A stretch of 15,230 bases of DNA from Dictyocoela muelleri (GCA_016256075.1 SDVU01000320.1:1-15230); one strand, 5' to 3'. Counted from the first letter of the stretch, positions 1 to 9,611 are shown. Translations and numbers: made by a program. Notes: generated from the sequence alone by a model not told the origin.

Positions 1-2
1 AT

Positions 3-69
<67 letters not shown>

Positions 70-71
70 TT
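1..71. repeat. (ATTT)n microsatellite
   Basis: An uninterrupted tetranucleotide array of ATTT runs from the first base to the start of TATGCAGAGG. It is cut by the window edge, so its true length is unknown. It directly abuts the 12-bp repeat that may mark the 5' end of the LINE. Some Dong-type LINEs are known to insert in simple repeats, so the position may matter, but this is inference. Confidence 0.97.
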
Positions 72-83
72 ATGCAGAGGTTT
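72..83 (+). repeat. Left copy of 12-bp direct repeat, candidate LINE target-site duplication
   Basis: ATGCAGAGGTTT occurs here and again at 5379-5390. The GCAGAGG core is rare in such AT-rich DNA, so two exact 12-mers bracketing a LINE relic are unlikely to be chance. Non-LTR elements commonly make duplications of this size. The LINE ends are not independently known, so the assignment is tentative. Confidence 0.5.
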
Positions 84-181
84 GATCAATGAACAGAAAA
101 TCATCAAAAAAAAACAAATCTCTATAACCAAGCCAACTAACGAAAGAGACAAATAAAGAGACTAAAATAGAACAAAATAAA

Positions 182-206
182 CCGGCAGTAAACACGAAAC
201 TGCCGG
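182..206. other. Perfect GC-rich hairpin near the LINE 5' end
   Basis: CCGGCAGT (182-189) pairs exactly with ACTGCCGG (199-206) around a 9-base loop. It is a striking GC-rich 8-bp stem in AT-rich DNA and lies about 100 bases inside the presumed LINE 5' end. It could be a 5'-UTR RNA structure of the element; that role is inference. Confidence 0.6.
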
Positions 207-923
207 AGGAGGCGACAAAGCCCTGAAAAGTGACGCGATTGAAATATTTACAAACAATCTATTAGAAAAGACAAACTATCGATATAAAAACGGCAAAAAG
301 TTTATGAAGAATATATGACGATTTATAAAGACTGCAAACTCACATTTCTAACTTTCAGAATATACGCTCTCAAATTAAAAAAGAAAATAACAAAAAATTA
401 AAACCCCAAGTTAAAAATGAAGAATTATGTCAAATTGAAAAAGTAAAAACTTTTGACGGCCACATAAACTGATCAAACAAATCACAGTGTATGCTGACCC
501 TACAGAAGAATCGAGTAACTCTATTTTGAGCCTACCAAAAAAAAACTAGCAGTAAAAAGGAAGGCCGAGCAAATAATATCGAGAAACAACATGCACTCAG
601 TCATCGGAATACAAATTCAATCATAAATAGAAAAAATCGAAACAAAACAATTAAGCGAGGTACGTAAGCTACGGAGAGAATAAGTCAAGCATGATGCAGG
701 AAAATCATCTATAAAAAAAAAGAAACTCACAGAAAATACAAGTGTAATAAACGATCCGAGAAATGACACCCTTGAAGCTTAGACAAAGCTGGTTTTTCAA
801 GAGACTCAAAAACTGTAAAATCAAATCTTTCCAGCGTAAAATCGTGTCTAATTTTATAAAATTAGAAAAATCCTTTACAAAAATACAATAAGTTCAGAGC
901 ACTAGTTTAATGACAGAGCATAT

Positions 924-1686
924 TGTTACGACATATAATGTCCTCTTGCAAATACTAAATTCTATAAATTAAATTTTAAATTTAGAAATATCAATTTTTT
1001 ATTATAAGAAAAAATAAATAAAAGCCTTACGACAAATAATTTCCCCCCCCCTTTTTATTAAGAGCAAAATTAATTTTTGATTATCAATATCATTAATAAA
1101 ATAATTAACCGCGTGACCCTACAAATAATACCCCCCTCTCATTTATTAATAAAAAAATCAATTTTTTAAAAATGATTTAATGAATAAAATTTTTTAAAAA
1201 ATTTAAGTTTAATTATTTTTTTATTCTTTTATAATGTTTTTTAATTTGAAATATTAATTTATATCCAATTAAATAATTTAACAATAGCGACACTTATAAC
1301 AGTAATATTAAAGAACCAACCAGTTAAAAATTTACAGCGAAATAATAAAATTAGTTATTTGGTTAAAAAATTTAAAATTAAAAAACATTATTTATAAATA
1401 AAAAACGAGAATTAAACTAAGTTTTAGATAATTTTATTCATTAAGTCATTATCAAAAAATCAATTTTTTATTATAAATTAGGAATACATTATTTGTAGGG
1501 TCACGGTTAACAATTATCGATTAATAAAATTTATTATCAAAAATTTATTTTTGTCTTAATAAAACGGTGGACATTTTTTGTCGTAAGGCTCTTAATTAAT
1601 TTTTATTATAAAAAGCGATTTTTTATAAATTTACAATTTAATTTGATAGGGGTCAGTATTTGCAGAGAACATTATATGTCGTAACA
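924..1686. mobile_element. 763-bp fold-back MITE inserted in the LINE
   Basis: The ends TGTTACGACATATAATG (924-940) and its complement (1670-1686) are exact inverted repeats. The similarity continues inward so that the left arm (924 to about 1262) pairs imperfectly with the right arm (about 1350-1686), leaving a loop of about 90 bp. CATAT stands on both sides (919-923, 1687-1691), consistent with a 5-bp target-site duplication; the match can be stretched to CATATTG by moving the left end two bases. There is no coding capacity, so it is non-autonomous. Each arm holds three related motifs (see the separate entry). Superfamily not assigned: long arms and short duplications fit several fold-back or MULE-like groups. 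LINE traces resume after it, which shows that it arrived after the LINE. Confidence 0.85.
926..1129. repeat. Three spaced copies of an ACRACAAATAAT-like motif in the MITE left arm
   Basis: TTACGACATATAAT (926-939), TTACGACAAATAAT (1027-1040) and CCCTACAAATAAT (1117-1129) lie about 101 and 89 bp apart. Each is followed by a C-rich stretch. The mirrored copies in the right arm end at about 1497, 1586 and 1684. They could be repeated transposase-binding sites or the scars of MITEs inserted into MITEs. Confidence 0.6.
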
Positions 1687-2119
1687 CATATTGGCATAAA
1701 ATTCCACTTCTTAGACTTAAATCGAATAATTCAAAATTATAAATATATGTTTCGTCCTACTGGTAAAAAAGCAAAACATCAACCTAAGTAAACTAAACGC
1801 CTATTCTATTCAGCTAAACTTACATATTCTTGAAAAAAGAGCAAAAATTTCAGACTTGCTGACGACAGAATCTCACAAATTGAGAAGAAGATTATTATTA
1901 TAATGAACAAACTGTTGTTTTGTCCAAGACGAATAATAATGAAAAACTTATGAAACTATAAAAAAACAACTTACATACATATTGCGGAAAAAACTGGAAT
2001 ACATCACAAATACTATAAGAGTCTAACTTTATTACGAAAAGGAGACCGAGATACAACTAATAAAGACATCTAAGAAAAAATGCGCAAAACGTAAAAACTT
2101 CAATTAATACAATACTTCA

Positions 2120-3560
2120 TTTGATATAAACAAGGGTGCCTTTTCCAGAAACTTAGAAGATATCAAAGACGAGTTAAACGATCTAAATGACACTCAGAAA
2201 AGGAAAACCTATGAGTTTTTGAAATATATGGGAGACTGAAAATCAAACGAACTTTGATAGACCTTAAAACACAATAAATGACTAACACTTGGGATCTATA
2301 ATACTACTATAACACATCATTGAAAGATGAAATTTTTATTAAAAAATCAGTAAATTTGGAAATTGGAAATCTCCAGGGAAATCTTATTTAAGCTTTCTGT
2401 TTTAAATTCTCTCTTCATTACACGACCTACTATATCTAAGAATAAAGAAAGCAATTGTAAATCCTAGTAAAATTTCCCCTGGCTCGTGGGAAAAGTAAAA
2501 CCCTCATTTTTTCAATAACTCAGAGTTACTGCCACAGAATTTCAGATACATATCTTGATTGTCAATATTCTGCATAATAATAACAAATTGTTATCCATTA
2601 CTTACAGGACCATATAAATGCAAGAAAACAAGCTCATCTTTAACCCAATAGTCGCAATACCCAATACTAAGGGTGAAAAAAGCAATACCAGTTTTATTAC
2701 ATAAAATTTGCAACTCAAGATGGATGTTTAAGTAATACGGTCTGACATAAAATGAGTGTATAAGCACGTAAATATAAAATACTTATAAAAAGTAAATAAT
2801 GGCTAAAAATTTGAATAAAATATCCTATTTTTTGGCAGTAGCAGAGAGAAACTGGAACACAAACTTTTATTTCAGACATGAAAACTTGAGAAATATAAGG
2901 TAAAAAAAAGTAATACACCAAGGTGACATATTATCACCTATTCTATTTAATATATCTTCAGAGACAATATCTAGATACTTAAATAAGGACATCCTACCTG
3001 GAATTAATGTATAATCTAAGGATAAAAAATATAAAATAAACCTTCTCTTATACATGTAGCCGCAAAACTATTTGCAACTGATAAAAACTCTCTAGATGAT
3101 ATCTTCACAAGACCGGGAACCTTACCTAAACCATAGGCTATGAACTCGATCTTTATAAATGTTACAGTTATACCGAAATCCCAAATTTCCACAAGTTTGA
3201 ATATAAGAACACTATAAAAATTCTAGGAATACATAAAAACTGTCTTGGAAAGAATAATAAAATAACAATCGAAAACGTGACAAATAAAATTATTGAAAGA
3301 ATTGAAAAACTGTGCAAAAAATATCTATATGCCAAAAAACTATTTGATTCAATAAATCTATTAGCACTTTACGTATTAAATTATAATATCGGAATTCCCA
3401 ATCTGAAAGAAGCCGATCTAGAAAATATAAATCTAAAAATAAGAAAAAAATTATCCAAATTTAAAATATACAACCCTAAATTAGCTCCTAAAAGACTGTA
3501 CTAAGAACGATACAACCTAGGCAGAGGCTTGACACGCGTATTTCTCTCGGGTATAAGAAT
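2120..3560 (+). pseudogene. Reverse transcriptase domain of the R4/Dong-like LINE, broken
   Basis: This encoded the RT that makes cDNA at a nicked target. A pre-RT block (2120-2239) reads NKGAFSRNLED, like the KGxYRxL stretch before RT in this clade. The fingers region (about 2450-2900) is too decayed to read. 2910-3014 gives VIHQGDILSPILFN, the conserved QGDxLSPxLF motif. LYM at 3048-3056 is where the YxDD box should be, but the two aspartates are gone and the frame shifts. The block from 3062 reads KLFATDKNSLDDIF in another frame. The longest surviving open block, 3130-3504, includes IGYELDLYKC, KILGI and ALYVLNYNIGIPNLKEADL, matching the palm end and thumb of R4-type RTs. After a stop, ERYNLGRGL continues the conserved GGRGL block. 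No intact catalytic site remains. Confidence 0.85.
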
Positions 3561-4059
3561 TTTAGTGAAGTTATGAGATTATATTACAGAAAATAAATCA
3601 ACAAGACAAAAATAATCTACGACTTATTATTTTACACACAAAACAACATCATAAGATATAAAGATCAAATAAAAGGAAAATACGTAACTGAAAAAAATGA
3701 CATAAAGCACCTTTAATATACAAAACTCTAACGAGATCATTAAAACCTAAGGCATTACACAATGATATTCTTAGAAATATTGAGGGTAAATTATACATGC
3801 CGAATTCTACGCTATGTTAAACAAAAGGTTCTCACTCCTGAAGAAAAAATCGGTTTTCCAAAGTTAGCACGATCATAACATATTTACATGCGAAGCCTTG
3901 GCAAAGGTTATTTCTGTTCTATAGCGAAATTAAATATCGATTACTATGCATCAAGAAGTAAAAACCTACACGCAACACAATATGAGTCTTGACATAATTC
4001 CCATATTAAGTGTGAAAACATTAGTCTAATCTGATAATTTGGCTTCACAAACTCAAAAA

Positions 4060-4510
4060 AATTATAATTCCACAACACTAATTGCATCATTGAAAATCAA
4101 AATTCAAAAATTAATGTAGAGATGCCCTTCAAAACAAATATAAACATCAAATAAAATAAGATAGACTTCACGGTTATCGATAAAAAAATCCAGGAGATAT
4201 ACTGATCATTGAAATAGGAATCACATCCCTTGAAAACCTAAAAGAAAGAGAAATGGAAAAATTGAACAAATACCCACTTTTTGCAAAGGAGCTTGTTATA
4301 ACCAAAAAAAAAGAGATCGGTTGTGCCCATCGTATGTGTAGCGATGAATTTTTTACAGTCTAAAATAAGAGATACAGAAACATTATATGTCATCAGAATT
4401 AACAAAAGTATACGCTCCAGAATCAGTGCTAAAGCAGACTGGTGAAATCGGCGACATGAAAAATAGCCATTCTTGGAATAGCGAGAGAGGAATAAAATTC
4501 ATCTTATAAA
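4060..4510 (+). pseudogene. Restriction-like endonuclease domain of the LINE, broken
   Basis: R2/R4-type LINEs carry a PD-(D/E)xK nuclease after the RT that nicks the target. Here NKIDFTVIDKK (about 4156-4188) and LIIEIGITSLENL (4202-4240) resemble the core strands with their acidic residues. The same frame continues as EREMEKLNKYPLFAKEL, which matches the usual EKxxKY helix. A change of frame then gives VVPIVCVAM (4320-4346), the VVPVVIGALG strand of the clade, and IAILGIARE (about 4463-4489) corresponds to the ALLGTARIL block near the C-terminus. The first catalytic residue is not certain because the expected PD reads ID. No full frame survives. Confidence 0.75.
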
Positions 4511-4572
4511 TACAAAGTCCTAGTCAGTAAAATCATAAAAAACTTAAATTTCTCTCTAAGAGAGGCTTATAG

Positions 4573-5130
4573 CATGGGTGGGCAAATTGCAGCCCGCTGG
4601 ATAAAGTGGCCCACGAGATATATTGTGCGGCCCGCGTGGTAATAGAAAATTACATATATTTGGCATATTATTTATTTTTTATTATAAATAAGCTATTTTT
4701 AAGTTTATTGAGATTTATTATCAAAATCTTTCTTATATGACGATGAAAAAAAGTTGGATATTAAGTTTTTATTGGAGCGACAAGGAAACATTCATATATT
4801 TGGGCTTATGAAAACCCGAAAGAATATTAAACTTCGCATAACTTACTACTATGGTAGGGATATTTTTATTTAAACAAATCTCACAAAATTATCATATTAG
4901 TACTTTGTCCTAATATGTGTTTTTATGATATTATTTTTTAATATAAATTTTTCCCATAGTAGTAAGTAAAGGAAAGCCTAAATATTCTTTCAGTTTTTTG
5001 TAAGCTCAAATATATGAATGTTTTCCTGTGCCCCAATAAAAACCTAGTCCTGGAATTTTTATATGTGCGGCCCACCATATGCTTTAATTTTTTAAATATG
5101 GCCGCAACTCAAAAAGCTTGCCCACCCCTG
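4573..5130. mobile_element. hAT-type MITE inserted in the LINE 3' region
   Basis: The left end CATGGGTGGGCAA and the right end TTGCCCACCCCTG are inverted repeats of the well-known hAT type (CAGGGGTGGGCAA). Inside them are matching GCGGCCCGC- and GCGGCCCACC-type stretches. The flanking octamers GCTTATAG (4565-4572) and ATCTAGAG (5131-5138) match at only four of eight positions, but both keep TA in the middle, the nnnTAnnn pattern known for Buster-type hATs. It is 558 bp long with no coding potential, so it needed a transposase from elsewhere. The centre is a separate large palindrome. It is younger than the LINE it interrupts. Confidence 0.88.
4763..5045. repeat. Internal palindrome of about 280 bp inside the hAT MITE
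   Basis: The left arm (4763 to about 4860) contains TTTTTATTGGAGCGACAAGG, ACATTCATATATTTG and ACTTACTACTATGG. The right arm (about 4948-5045) holds their complements in reverse order, including CCATAGTAGTAAGT and CAAATATATGAATGT. Pairing carries on weakly to the centre, where CATATTAG (4893-4900) pairs exactly with CTAATATG (4910-4917). Either the MITE core is palindromic or a second fold-back inserted into it. Confidence 0.85.
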
Positions 5131-5378
5131 ATCTAGAGCAAAAAAAATTAAGTTTTAGTATATCATTTTATATTCTAATTTTTTTAGTGCGTAAAGATTT
5201 TTAAAAAATACATCAGTCACTTTTAAAATTATTGGATGATTTTTTTTTAAAAAAAATGCTTGCGTTTAAAAAAATGTATGATTTTTATGTCCATTTTTAA
5301 ACAAGGCCCAAAATTGCATCTTAAAATAAAATTAGAATTTTAAATAAAAATGTAATCAAATTATAATTATAAATAACA

Positions 5379-5390
5379 ATGCAGAGGTTT
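5379..5390 (+). repeat. Right copy of 12-bp direct repeat, candidate LINE target-site duplication
   Basis: This is an exact second copy of ATGCAGAGGTTT (also at 72-83). It follows a TA-rich stretch ending TTATAATTATAAATAAC that could be the LINE's degenerate 3' tail. If the reading is right, the pre-insertion site ran from the ATTT array through this repeat into TTATGAAGAGTCTGG. Confidence 0.5.
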
Positions 5391-6500
5391 TTATGAAGAG
5401 TCTGGGTGAAGAATTTCTTGATTTCATGGAAGTTTGATTATTTTTATCTCGATGTTGAGAGTACACAATTTTATTAATTGTATAATTATTCTACATTTTT
5501 CACACTTACTTGAAAAACAATAAAAAAATCTTCTAATAACAACATACTGATTAAAAATGATCAATGAAATACTCTAGGACGATGAAAGAATAATGAACTA
5601 TTTAATTATTACAAAAAAATTTGATTTTATTCTAAAACGAAAAAAATAAATTTTAATCTAAAATAAATAGTTCTTTTTTTACACTTACTAAAAAATTTAA
5701 TAGAAAGCCTGTTCAAAAATATATTTTTGCGTAAAAAAAATTATTACTGTAATATTTTAGTGTAATATTATCGAGTTGCTAAACTAATTATAAAAATTTT
5801 CTTAATTTTAAAATTCTCCAATAAAAAATTTAATCCAAAAATATAAATAAACCTAGCATATTGATTTATTAAGAGCCAACAATTAGAAGCCTCGTTGTTA
5901 TTATACACTGAATATGACACTATTAAAATTTATATCTATGTCTAATTCAAATAATGTCTTGATAATGACACATGCATCTTTATAAATGATTTTAACTAGT
6001 TTGTAAAACTATAACGATCAGCTATTATATTTTTTAATTTTAAATATTGTCAAAAATTTTTTTTGTTACATTTTTCAACAGAGATTTTTTTTATATATCA
6101 TCGTCTATAATAACATTTCTTTCTTAATTTTATAAAAAAAAAACTTTTTTCTTTACATATTTACAGGCTTTAAGGTAAAATCAACAATATTATTTGCAAG
6201 TTAAGGTATTACTTCTTTGTTATTTTGTTTTCTCAATATAATCGCGCTTATAATAATGATAAATTGATGAGTATATTTGATCATAAAAATATTAGAATCT
6301 GTAAAATTGCATAAATCTTTCATTTACTGTAAATAGAGATAAATATAAATTATTTATTTTCCTTCGCTTATGCTGTTTCTTGATATATTTATAAAAGGGC
6401 TATTGTTGTTTATAAAGTAATTTAAATTATTAACATTATTTTCATATTATTTTGATAGAAATACAAAAATAAATTCTAAAATATCAATATAATCCAATAC
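5391..6500. other. AT-rich intergenic stretch without recognisable features
   Basis: I see long A and T runs with stops in all frames. The first 55 bases after the LINE (MKSLGEEFLDFMEV in one frame) look faintly protein-like but end at once and match nothing I recognise. No RNA gene, array or clear inverted repeat was found here. Confidence 0.6.
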
Positions 6501-7244
6501 TGTATTTATTTATATCCTATCCTAAATTTTTAAGTTATGAATTTCATCAAAAATCTCCTCAATATTAGCGTTATTTAATAAATGAACTATTGGTACAATA
6601 TATTTCTAATTCGTCGACTATACCCAATCATATTATTGCAATTATCAATGTATATCCCAAAAATCTTAACAAAATATCGATAATGGGTTTCATTAATTCA
6701 TCTTTGAGCATCGGAATTTTGCAAGTTTTTTCATCATCATTATTGTCGTTATTGGTGTCATTGGGCATTTGATGAACTTTAGTCTTCCTCATTGAGCACA
6801 ATTCTCATATAATATTTTTTTTGAATCTTGATTGCTACTTTGACTATTCCTTGTTTGCCGGCTATTTATGTAATATTTTTTTTTGTTTTAATTATTAACA
6901 ATATTCAATTCTTCTATTGAATATTCAATAATTTCCTCGCTTAATATTTCCTAATTTTGAAAGATAAAAATCATCTCCCCCTTTTAGAAAAAGAAGCGAA
7001 TCAGTTATAGATCAGCTGCAATTTGTTTATAATTAGTCTTATTTCCAATTAATTTTATAATATCATTTGCCATCATTGATTTTTTTCCGTATAATAGATT
7101 TGACGTATGATTGAAATTTTTTTGTACTTTTTGCGTTTTCAGTCATTAAAAATTTGAAAATCCTTATTAAATTCCGGTATATTTGTTATAATACAATTCT
7201 TTTCAATTTTTTAGTTTTCTACAGAAGAATTTATGAATGATGGC

Positions 7245-7320
7245 TTCTTATTATAATCTGATATTTTTTTATTTGGAGTCTCAGTATGCGTCCTTATTTT
7301 TTTGTTATATTTTATCCTAT
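7245..7320 (+). repeat. Left copy of a ~75-bp direct repeat flanking the TIR element
   Basis: TTCTTATTATAATCTGATA and the roughly 55 bases after it recur at 8071-8146. The first 30 bases are identical and the rest differ at a handful of positions. On the minus strand it reads as NKKISDYNKK-type coiled coil. This copy ends about 7 bp before the left terminus of the TIR element. Confidence 0.85.
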
Positions 7321-7326
7321 TTCCGT

Positions 7327-8066
7327 TATCCGGTTTTTTTCACCAGAGGTGAAAAATCCGGGTTTTCGACCAGAAAGTAAAAATCTGGGTTTTCGACCAA
7401 AAATTAATACTTATTTTACGACCAGTAGATAAAACATAGGTTTTTACTTTAAAGAGCATTTTCTATTTTTTATAAATTAAAAACAAGTTTTAATACCTTA
7501 CTGGAACAACCGAAATTACTCTATAGTTATTGGCCGCTGAAGGACACTTCAATTATTTATAAAATAACAACTTCAGAATCAAACCACGGCACTTAAAATT
7601 TATACTTAAGAGTTTTTATTACATAATATTTATATATTATTTTCAAAAATATAATTTGTATGTAAAATGAAATATTTACAAAAATATTTATTCAGTGAAA
7701 TTTTTTTTATATTAAAAAAATATCCATTATTTAAATACAACATTATCTTTGCATATTTGATCTTGTTTAATATGGAACCAAATGTATTAATAATAAAAAA
7801 ATAATATAAATCTACTAATTTATTATAAGATTTTATTAAAAACTATTTAATTTTTATATATAATCATAAACAAATATAATTTTTTTAATAATGATTAAAA
7901 AATAAAGTATAAATAATTGTAAAAGTAAAAAAAAAATATTATATTAATCCAGCTATGGAAATTAAATATAAAAAATGTCTGGATTTTTTATTTTCTGGTC
8001 GAAAAACCGGATTTGCGTTTCTAGTCGAAAAACCGGATTTTTCACTACTGGTGAAAAACACGGACA
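7327..8066. mobile_element. ~740-bp non-autonomous TIR element
   Basis: The terminal inverted repeats are about 70 bp. The left end (7327 to about 7400) has TCCGG, then TTTTTCACC...GGTGAAAAA, then GGGTTTTCGACCAGAAA; the right end (about 7993-8066) has the complements, such as TTTCTGGTCGAAAAACCGG. Within each end is a second inverted repeat (for example 7336-7344 with 7348-7356) and a tandem unit of about 25 bp containing TCGACCAGAAA, present two or three times. The interior has no coding potential. It interrupts the minus-strand fossil tract. Superfamily not assigned; the exact ends are uncertain by a few bases. Confidence 0.8.
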
Positions 8067-8070
8067 GCCC

Positions 8071-8146
8071 TTCTTATTATAATCTGATATTTTTTTATTT
8101 AGAGTTTCAATATGCGACCTTATTTTATTGTTATAATTATCCACAT
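8071..8146 (+). repeat. Right copy of the ~75-bp direct repeat
   Basis: This is the second copy of the repeat at 7245-7320, starting about 5 bp after the right terminus of the TIR element. It has slightly more protein-like minus-strand coding than the left copy (NYNNKIRSHIETLNKKISDY). The two copies bracket the element exactly where a target-site duplication would lie. Confidence 0.85.
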
Positions 8147-9264
8147 TTTCTCTAATTTGTTGAAATTATTGTCTACATGACTTATTGTATCGCTTATTTC
8201 TTCACGATAAACTGTATGAAAATTGTTTATAAATATTTTATATTCTTTGCAAATCAGATCTAGATCCGTCTTCAGTTTGAATAGAACTTCATTCAGCCTA
8301 TTTTCAAATAAAAAACTTATTTACAGACATTATTGTGCTTTAATATGGATTATAATCAGTACAAAACGAAAATAACGGCAAAATATCAGGTTATGATCTA
8401 AACTTTTTGATATTAAAAATTCTGAATGCTGATTTTAAATAAGTTTTTGTAAGTTTAGTATCTTATCAATTAACAATTAAAATTGATTACTCCGAATATT
8501 ATCATATTTCAAAATAATGTTTATGCACGTTTTTTAACATTTTTGGATACTCTTGAAATTCTCAATTTCTTCTTTCATGCTTTTTCGTTTATAGTGTCTA
8601 CTATACCCATGTTATTCTAAGATTAATAATGCTCAATAAGTGTTTCTGTAAACTTATATAGTTCATATGCCGTGTGAACTGTGTAAATAACTGTTATAAC
8701 TTGACCTATAACTGGAATAAGTGATATACCAACTTTTTTAAAGACACCTTTGGATGCCTCCTTGAGAAGCCTTTTTACACTATAATTAGCAACTTTTCTG
8801 CTTTCTTCAATATATTCTTGAATATTACTTCAGTCAAAAATAATGGGCTTTTTTTAAAAATCTTTTATACAACATGCACAGCACTTGTTCGAAGAGCCAT
8901 CCCCTACTTAAGCCATAACAAAATTTTAATTTATTTGTCCGCAATGTGATTTAACCTCTCTTTATGATTCCTTAATTCCAGTTCTAGGTCGTAACGGGGT
9001 TTTCTATATACGAACTTATCTTTTTAATGTTGACTCTTTCTTAATCAATAACATCTTCATCTCTTCGTATTGTATCATTTTATGTTGATCCTGATTCTAA
9101 ATCATCAATAAAATGAGACACTGCACATTACTTATAAGAATAATATATGATTTTTAATATAAATATAGTGTTGCTATTAACTTTTTTTCTTTAATGTAGC
9201 CTCTATAGATCGTACTGCTGACAAATTACGTTTGACATTCATAGGTATTTTTTTTTCGTAAAAA

Positions 9265-9410
9265 AATATTTTTACAGTCTTTTTCATTTTTATTGACACC
9301 ATCTGTCATCATTATTGACATCATCTTTCATTTAATTTACACCATCTTTCATTTTTATTGACATCATCTTTTATGTTTGTGGACAACATCTTTCATTATT
9401 AGGAACTAAA
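9265..9410 (+). repeat. Tandem array A (unit with ATTGACACCATCTTTC)
   Basis: About five degenerate units of roughly 22 bp carry ATTGACACCATCTTTC or close variants, such as ATTGACATCATCTTT and TTTACACCATCTTTC. A lead-in, TTTTTACAGTCTTTTTCAT, resembles the start of the same array at 12724. The array recurs at 12745-12835 and, inverted, at about 14765-14875. Confidence 0.85.
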
Positions 9411-9454
9411 AATTCTAAATATTTATTAAAATATAAAAATTATTATTTACAGCT

Positions 9455-9605
9455 TTTTTCATTATTATAGTTCCCTCGTTGCATTGTAATAGTCCATAAG
9501 TTGTATTATAATAATCCCTTAGTTGCATTATTATAGTCCCTTTGTTGCATTATTATGAATCTTTCGTTGCATTATTATAATCCCTTCTTCGAATTATTAT
9601 AACTT
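9455..9605 (+). repeat. Tandem array B (unit with TTGCATTATTATAGTCCC)
   Basis: About six degenerate units of roughly 22 bp carry variants of GTTGCATTATTATAGTCCCT, each unit ending near CCCTTNG or CCATAAG. The unit lines up partly with arrays A and C through TTAT-AG-C, suggesting a common ancestor. I see no second copy of this exact variant elsewhere in the window. Confidence 0.8.
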
Positions 9606-9611
9606 AATTAC

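Larger units (their letters stand above)
84..5378 (+). mobile_element. Decayed R4/Dong-like non-LTR retrotransposon (LINE) with two nested insertions
   Basis: This is the relic of a LINE that copied itself by target-primed reverse transcription. Readable protein blocks run in the expected order on the plus strand: a pre-RT block (2120-2240), the RT motif VIHQGDILSPILFN (2910-2951), a remnant of the YxDD box (about 3051), KILGI (about 3217-3231), the thumb region (3232-3504), a GRGL-type block (about 3510-3545), and a C-terminal restriction-like endonuclease (4060-4510). That order, and the IIEIGI and VVPIV blocks, fit the R4/Dong clade rather than the APE-type LINEs. Without the MITEs at 924-1686 and 4573-5130 the element is about 4 kb, a normal length for such elements. 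Many stops and frame changes show it is long dead. Its ends are inferred from the 12-bp repeats; the 5' third (84-900) has no domain I can name. Confidence 0.82.
6500..9240 (-). pseudogene. Fossil minus-strand coding tract of unknown family, split by a TIR element
   Basis: Short protein-like stretches on the minus strand are richer in Lys, Glu, Asn and Ile and less repetitive than the plus-strand readings. The best is an open stretch at 8623-8829. It has a basic helix (KRLLKEASKGVFKKVG), then about 25 hydrophobic residues (ISLIPVIGQVITVIYTV), then a mixed tail. Upstream, about 8900-9240, are fragments such as DLELELRNHKERLNHIADK. Around 8071-8160 lies a coiled-coil-like NKIRSHIETLNKKISDYNKK, repeated in a near copy at 7245-7320. 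Near 6660-6730 is another hydrophobic segment (PIIDILLRFLGYTLIIAII). The tract carries well over a dozen breaks and could be one gene or several. I cannot name the family; a membrane-active or virus-like origin is possible but unproven. Confidence 0.35.

Noticed and set aside
2715-3055. Two short minus-strand open frames of 60-70 codons
   Set aside because: They lie antisense to the recognised LINE RT block and have no motif; they are by-products of AT-rich sequence.
4378-4391. Second copy of the fold-back MITE terminus (ACATTATATGTC)
   Set aside because: Only 12 AT-rich bases match and the neighbouring bases do not; it lies inside the endonuclease relic and is probably chance.
6590-6772. 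Plus-strand open frame of 60 codons ending in a Ser/Leu-rich hydrophobic tail
   Set aside because: It is the mirror of a more protein-like minus-strand reading and has no plus-strand context; the Ser/Leu run comes from an ATC/ATT-rich repeat.
7955-8155. Overlapping plus and minus open frames of about 60 codons
   Set aside because: Both cross the right end of the TIR element into its flank, so neither can be an original gene.
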